From Cyclobacteriaceae bacterium (GTDB taxonomy: Bacteria > Bacteroidota > Bacteroidia > Cytophagales > Cyclobacteriaceae): a DNA stretch of 9,642 bases. Made by a program: the position numbers and the translations under genes. The notes under the pieces were generated by a model. That model was not told the DNA's origin. It was given only the letters and a program-made list of their open reading frames with translations, and did no database searches. Location: positions 1-9,642 of the forward strand of contig JAOTYN010000130.1 in NCBI GenBank assembly GCA_029861825.1, written 5' to 3'. This document shows, in pieces, positions 6,051 through 9,642 of the stretch (positions are counted from its first letter, which is position 1; each line of letters starts with the position of its first letter).

Positions 6051-7427
6051 ATGAAACACATAATCGTCAAACTGGGGTGCCTAGCCCTCCTTTGCTTCAC
6101 AATTACCGACCTGGTAGCACAAACCACTCCTCCCATATCGGATCCCAGGTTATACCATATCGCTGAAGCCCCTAGCGCTGACCGTATCCAAACCGACATC
6201 GAAAAACTGGTGAGTTTCGGCACTCGCAACACCCTCTCCGATACGCTTTCCCAAACCCGGGGGATAGGTGCTGCCCGCCGTTGGATCAAAAAGGAGTTTG
6301 AAAACATCAGCGCACAATGTGGAGGGTGTTTGGAGGTTTATTTTCAGCGAAATCTGGTGAAAGCCGGCGAAAGCAGTCGCATTCCACAAGATACCTGGAT
6401 CGTAAACGTAGTGGCTATTCAGCGGGGCACTTTACACCCCAACCGCTATGTGATCATGTCAGGAGACATCGACAGCCGGGTTACAGATGTGTTGAATGCC
6501 ACTTCCGATAGTCCCGGAGCTAATGACAATGCATCAGGTATGGCAGGTACCTTGGAAGCAGCACGAATACTGAGTAAATATCAATTTGAGAACAGCATCG
6601 TATATGTTGGGTTGTCAGGAGAAGAGCAAGGCCTCTTTGGGGGCAAGCACATGGCCAAGGTAGCTAAGGAACAAGGTTGGGACATCATTGGGGTGCTCAA
6701 CAATGATATGATCGGAAATATTGAGGGTGTGGATGGGGTTATCGAAAACAATACCTTCAGGGTGTTTTCCGAACCTACTCCCGCAACCGAATCGGATAGA
6801 CAAAGAAGGATGCGCAGGTTTTACGGCGGTGAGGTGGATGGGATTTCCAGGCAACTCGCCCGTTATGTACACCGGCTTACCGGTCAATATATGGACAACC
6901 TGGAAGCCATCATGATCTACCGGTTGGATAGATTTGGTCGCGGAGGCCATCACCGACCGTTCAATGATGAAGGCTTCGCAGGAGTACGTATAATGGAAAC
7001 CCATGAAAATTATCATCGTCAGCACCAGGATATACGAGTGGAGGACGGGATCTCCTATGGTGATGTGATCGAAGGGGTCAATTTTGAATATGCCGCCAGG
7101 CTAACCGCCGTAAATGCCCTCACCCTGGCTTCTCTGGCTTGGTCCCCTCAGGTTCCGAGAGAGGTAGAAATCGGTGGCGCCGTAGAACCTTCTACGCGCT
7201 TAAGATGGAAGGCCAGTGAAGAGCCTCACTTAGCCGGCTACAAAATTTATTGGAGACGAACTACCTCGCCACAGTGGGAATACTCAAAGTTTGTAGGCCT
7301 GACAGCATACTATACTCTGGAAAATTTGGTCATTGATAACTACTTGTTCGGGGTGGCTTCAGTGAGCAAAGACGGGCACGAAAGCCCGGTAGTGTTTCCA
7401 CAGTCCTTAATCCCTCGGGGTCAGTAG
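6051..7427 (+). CDS. Secreted M28-family metallopeptidase with C-terminal Fn3-like domain
   Basis: The 458-residue protein starts with a signal peptide (MKHIIVKLGCLALLCFTITD, cleaved near VAQ at 22-24). The M28 aminopeptidase-like domain spans about 45-360. Expected metal and catalytic motifs are present: PGANDNASG with bridging D159, SGEEQGLFGGKH with catalytic E191 and ligand E192, NNDMIG with D219, and a late ENYHRQHQD with H322. The first ligand motif, usually GHxDS, reads GDIDSR, so D139 replaces the histidine. A cysteine pair, QCGGC (C90, C93), may form a disulfide. Residues about 365-455 form an Fn3-like domain (STRLRWKASEEPHLAGYKIY, DNYLFGVASVSKDGHES). There is no obvious type IX sorting domain. 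M28 enzymes release N-terminal amino acids or act as carboxypeptidases; the specificity here is unknown. The ATG is preceded by CCTAAAAA, typical for this phylum. The gene is convergent with the M49 gene, with 19 bases between stops. Confidence 0.88.
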   Translation: MKHIIVKLGCLALLCFTITDLVAQTTPPISDPRLYHIAEAPSADRIQTDIEKLVSFGTRNTLSDTLSQTRGIGAARRWIKKEFENISAQCGGCLEVYFQRNLVKAGESSRIPQDTWIVNVVAIQRGTLHPNRYVIMSGDIDSRVTDVLNATSDSPGANDNASGMAGTLEAARILSKYQFENSIVYVGLSGEEQGLFGGKHMAKVAKEQGWDIIGVLNNDMIGNIEGVDGVIENNTFRVFSEPTPATESDRQRRMRRFYGGEVDGISRQLARYVHRLTGQYMDNLEAIMIYRLDRFGRGGHHRPFNDEGFAGVRIMETHENYHRQHQDIRVEDGISYGDVIEGVNFEYAARLTAVNALTLASLAWSPQVPREVEIGGAVEPSTRLRWKASEEPHLAGYKIYWRRTTSPQWEYSKFVGLTAYYTLENLVIDNYLFGVASVSKDGHESPVVFPQSLIPRGQ

Positions 7428-7433
7428 AGACTC

Positions 7434-7449
7434 TAGACTTATAGACTTA
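7434..7449. repeat. Tandem 8-bp repeat at the convergent M28/M49 gene ends
   Basis: TAGACTTA occurs at 7434-7441 and 7442-7449. The second copy contains the minus-strand stop codon of the M49 gene (TAA at 7449-7447). Flanking CTCTA (7431-7435) and TAGAG (7448-7452) can pair into a small hairpin, too weak and without a T-run to be a convincing terminator. Confidence 0.7.
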
Positions 7450-9105
7450 GAGACCCAGGTGCTCAGTTCCTTGTTCGAAAACGATATCTACTGGTATGTT
7501 TGCGGCCTCCAGCAGATCCAGATCCGCCTGCAGCGCATCGTTTATTAGGCCCATCTCGCTTACCAGTTGAGCTACTCCTTGATAATCTCCGTCTCCCTGC
7601 AGCGTAAGGATCTTTTCGGATAAGGCAGACATAGCTTCCTGCATTTTATCGAAATTAACCCGGTAATGTCCGGTGGACGCTTCCCGTTCAAATGCCCCGT
7701 ATTGCTTAAAGAAATTAAAGCGGATCATATTGGCTTTACCATGAGCACTAGAAGCTCCAAAGCGTACCGAACGAAAGATCCCGGCTAGGAAAGTAGTATA
7801 GTAATCGCTCAAATCACCAGCTATTTCCCCTTTCTCATGCAGTTGAGTGATCATATACAGTCCTAAAATATCTGCTTTGCCTTCTTCCAGGGCGGAAGCG
7901 TGTTCTTTAAGGGCAGCACGCACGGTTCCGGATCCATCGATGGTATTTTTGATGCCCAAACCATGCGCCACTTCGTGGAACATAGTGTTGGCAAAGAAGG
8001 CATCGAATGTGATGTGTTTTCTTTGGTCCTCGGCGATCAATAGTTGGCTTATAGGTACCAGGATCTTGTCGAATTTTGCCTGCATAGCGTTTTTCAGCTG
8101 CAGTCTTCGGGTTCCTTTGGCCAGTTGCACTTCTTCGTCATTGGGAAGGTTAATGGCAATAGTCTTACTACCAGAGTTACAATCGCCAGCATAATAAACC
8201 ACATCATATGCATTCAAATCAGCATTGGCCCCTGGTGTTTCCTTTTTATACTGATCAGGTACCGGTAGTCCCCGCTGCAGTTCCGGAAGTACCGTAGTAT
8301 ACTTGGCCAATCGTTCCGACCACTCTTGGTCTTTTATTAAAACGTAAGCCTCGTAGGAGGTCTTGGTACCAAACAGTTGATCCTCGTAACTTTCAATGGG
8401 TCCTATTACTATATCTATGGGGTTGGTTTTCATATCCATCCAGGCTAAATCGCTAGGTTGAAAATCGTCCGTAACCAAGGCCTGTGATCGCAATTGCAGG
8501 TAGTTCTTAAATCCAGGGTCATCGGCTAGTGTCGCGGCCTCCATAAGGAGGTCAGCAGCTCTGCGCAATTGTGAAGCAAACTGTTCATGGTATGGCACTG
8601 TAATTAAATCGCCATGGTCATTGCGACGTAGGAAGGTATACAGGCTGTTCTTATCGGGTAAGCTACTGTTGTCAAATTCCTCCTTGGTCATATCGGCAGG
8701 ATAGAAGTTCGCTCCCGCTGGCTTGGGCGCTACATCTTCCAGAAAAGGAGCGTTAGCGTCCAGGCGGTCCCATGGACCGTAGTTGATGTTCACAAAGCGC
8801 TTCGCGGCTTGCCCCAAAGAAGAATTCAATAGAGTTTGACGATCACCATATGCCTGATACCAAAATAAGCTGTCCATTATCTTGGAGGCCTCTATCAGGA
8901 TAGGGATCATTTGTCTCTGATTTTCGGAAAGGTGATTCAGGTCGGAGGTCAGCTCAAATGCTACATACTTATCCACCTTTTTTTGCATGGCCAGGGCTAC
9001 ACTATCTGCGGAGGACTCTTCAGGGTCGTTTTCCGATTCGGGGGGACTGCACTGAAGACCGATTAGCACGGCAAGTAATAGGGGGATTAAACTTAAGGGT
9101 TTCAT
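7447..9105 (-). CDS. Dipeptidyl-peptidase III-like (M49 family) zinc peptidase, probable lipoprotein
   Basis: The 552-residue product begins MKPLSLIPLLLAVLIGLQCS. The hydrophobic run before C19 followed by an acidic, serine-rich tether suggests a lipoprotein signal, although the -1 glutamine is not a standard lipobox. The M49 domain covers most of the rest. Family features include NPIDIVIGPIESYEDQLFG (228-246) followed by SYEAYVLI, zinc motif HEVAH (H377, catalytic E378, H381) and EEGKAD (407-412), whose E408 is the likely third zinc ligand. The zinc motif is a five-residue HExxH, unlike the six-residue HExxGH of human and yeast DPP III. M49 enzymes remove dipeptides from the N-termini of oligopeptides. 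This one probably acts at the envelope rather than in the cytoplasm. The length is shorter than the roughly 700 residues of eukaryotic DPP III. It lies 76 bases downstream of an aspartyl-protease gene on the same strand and is convergent with the M28 peptidase gene. Confidence 0.85.
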   Translation of the reverse strand: MKPLSLIPLLLAVLIGLQCSPPESENDPEESSADSVALAMQKKVDKYVAFELTSDLNHLSENQRQMIPILIEASKIMDSLFWYQAYGDRQTLLNSSLGQAAKRFVNINYGPWDRLDANAPFLEDVAPKPAGANFYPADMTKEEFDNSSLPDKNSLYTFLRRNDHGDLITVPYHEQFASQLRRAADLLMEAATLADDPGFKNYLQLRSQALVTDDFQPSDLAWMDMKTNPIDIVIGPIESYEDQLFGTKTSYEAYVLIKDQEWSERLAKYTTVLPELQRGLPVPDQYKKETPGANADLNAYDVVYYAGDCNSGSKTIAINLPNDEEVQLAKGTRRLQLKNAMQAKFDKILVPISQLLIAEDQRKHITFDAFFANTMFHEVAHGLGIKNTIDGSGTVRAALKEHASALEEGKADILGLYMITQLHEKGEIAGDLSDYYTTFLAGIFRSVRFGASSAHGKANMIRFNFFKQYGAFEREASTGHYRVNFDKMQEAMSALSEKILTLQGDGDYQGVAQLVSEMGLINDALQADLDLLEAANIPVDIVFEQGTEHLGL

Positions 9106-9121
9106 TTGGTACAGGGCTTTA

Positions 9122-9176
9122 TTTTCTACCTTATTTTAATACCACGCAAGGTAAAAAACCACTACCACTATACCAA
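9122..9176 (-). promoter_or_regulatory. Possible promoter and inverted repeat upstream of the M49 gene
   Basis: The gap of 76 bases before the M49 start contains, on the minus strand, TTG (9176-9174) and TACCTTGC (9153-9146) separated by 20 bases. This resembles the Bacteroidota TTG / TAnnTTTG promoter, with two mismatches in the second box. The same bases take part in an inverted repeat, TACCTT (9127-9132) with AAGGTA (9148-9153), extended by TTTT/AAAA after one mismatch. The gene may therefore be transcribed separately from the aspartyl-protease gene. This is a weak pattern in AT-rich DNA. Confidence 0.25.
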
Positions 9177-9181
9177 TAATG

Positions 9182-9642
9182 CTATTGACTATTGTTCTGA
9201 CTTAGATAGGCCGGTGATTGAGGCTTAAGGTAGACTTTGGCGTTTACATAATCCATGATCACCAGATAGTTGATCAAAAACTCACCACCAATCGACCCCA
9301 TCTTATCATGAGAGAATTGCCCCTTCCTGGCATAATCTTCGGCATGGATATACAAGGTGACCACTTCCGGCGCCAGCTCCGGACTTAGTCTTATTTGGGT
9401 TATGCCGTGATATCCATGAATATCGCCGCTTAACCCGCTTGCTAGCCGGATTTTCACGGCCTGTTTCGGAGGCTGGATTTGGGAATGGGTTCCGGTAATT
9501 AAGGATAGGCCATAGGCAGCACCCGTGTCCACCATAAGCTTAGAAGCTATACGCTGATTGTCTCCAAGCAGGATTTCAGTTTCCAGAAAGGGTTTGGATT
9601 GTTCCAAGGAAAGATCAAATTGGTGAAAACCTGTGGCATCAT
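9182..9642 (-). CDS. Retropepsin-like aspartyl protease, C-terminal lobe (5' part outside window)
   Basis: The frame is open from the window edge to the TAG at 9184-9182, giving about 152 residues of the C-terminus. An internal TTG at 9607 is not a credible start, because coding sequence (DATGFHQFDLSLEQ) continues through it to the edge. The visible catalytic motif is KLMVDTGAAYGLSL, its DTGA encoded at 9529-9518. It is followed by strands of a retropepsin-like lobe and the typical end MGSIGGEFLINYLVIMDYVN plus AKVYLKP. Bacteroidota relatives usually have two such lobes, a signal peptide and often a PDZ domain after the LKP strand. Here the chain ends about 12 residues later (QSPAYLSQNNSQ), so no PDZ domain follows. 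The product is probably exported, judging by the family; its substrate is unknown. The M49 lipoprotein gene follows 76 bases downstream on the same strand. Confidence 0.8.
   Translation of the reverse strand, partial: DATGFHQFDLSLEQSKPFLETEILLGDNQRIASKLMVDTGAAYGLSLITGTHSQIQPPKQAVKIRLASGLSGDIHGYHGITQIRLSPELAPEVVTLYIHAEDYARKGQFSHDKMGSIGGEFLINYLVIMDYVNAKVYLKPQSPAYLSQNNSQ

Noticed and set aside
5915..6307. Two overlapping frames, plus 5915-6166 and minus 6044-6307, across the DUF5916/M28 junction
   Set aside because: Both run through the repeat-bearing spacer and the start of the M28 gene, whose signal peptide and family motifs clearly fix the true frame.
6615..7025. 136-codon minus-strand frame inside the M28 gene
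   Set aside because: The sense strand carries the metal-binding motifs of the peptidase; the antisense product has no recognisable features.
7847..8268. Plus-strand frames of 115 and 74 codons inside the M49 gene
   Set aside because: They are antisense to the zinc motif region of the M49 protein, and their sequences show no coherent domain.
9607..9607. TTG at 9607 as the start of a complete 141-residue aspartyl protease
   Set aside because: The frame stays open to the window edge with family-like sequence (GFHQFDLSLEQ), so the gene is cut by the window rather than starting there.

Overview
The window looks like chromosomal DNA of a marine-type Bacteroidota, most likely Flavobacteriaceae. 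The evidence is a DUF5916/CBM9-like outer-membrane protein, a seven-helix membrane-bound AraC regulator, a lipoprotein of the M49 dipeptidyl-peptidase III family, retropepsin-like secreted aspartyl protease sequence, moderate GC, A-rich sequence before start codons instead of strong Shine-Dalgarno sites, and many TTG-type start candidates. I see no phage, transposon, integron, CRISPR, tRNA or rRNA sequence. The species cannot be named from this window.

Layout. Bases 1-633 hold the end of a quinone oxidoreductase gene overlapping by one base with an NTF2-like gene. Bases 634-1068 hold a weak hairpin, a doubtful small membrane or exported ORF and a long inverted repeat that ends in the start codon of tpx (thiol peroxidase, 1069-1578). 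Convergent to tpx on the minus strand are a 71-residue two-helix membrane protein, a seven-helix AraC-type regulator and a small exported protein. A divergent intergenic region (3521-3689) separates these from a DUF5916 outer-membrane protein on the plus strand. Next comes a secreted M28-family metallopeptidase with a C-terminal Fn3-like domain. Convergent with it, on the minus strand, are an M49-family lipoprotein and the C-terminal part of an aspartyl protease that runs off the window end.

How the genes may work together. The left part is oxidative and redox housekeeping (quinone reductase, thiol peroxidase). The centre may be a regulatory unit: a small exported protein, a membrane-anchored AraC regulator placed directly behind a terminator hairpin, and a divergent outer-membrane protein as a possible target. 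The right part is rich in envelope or secreted peptidases (M28, M49, aspartyl), which suggests peptide handling outside the cytoplasm, although the genes are not one operon. The most unusual items are the terminator-then-regulator arrangement, the start-codon inverted repeat of tpx, a His-to-Asp change in the first metal-ligand motif of the M28 enzyme, a five-residue HExxH zinc motif in the M49 protein, and perfect tandem repeats placed on stop codons at two separate gene ends.
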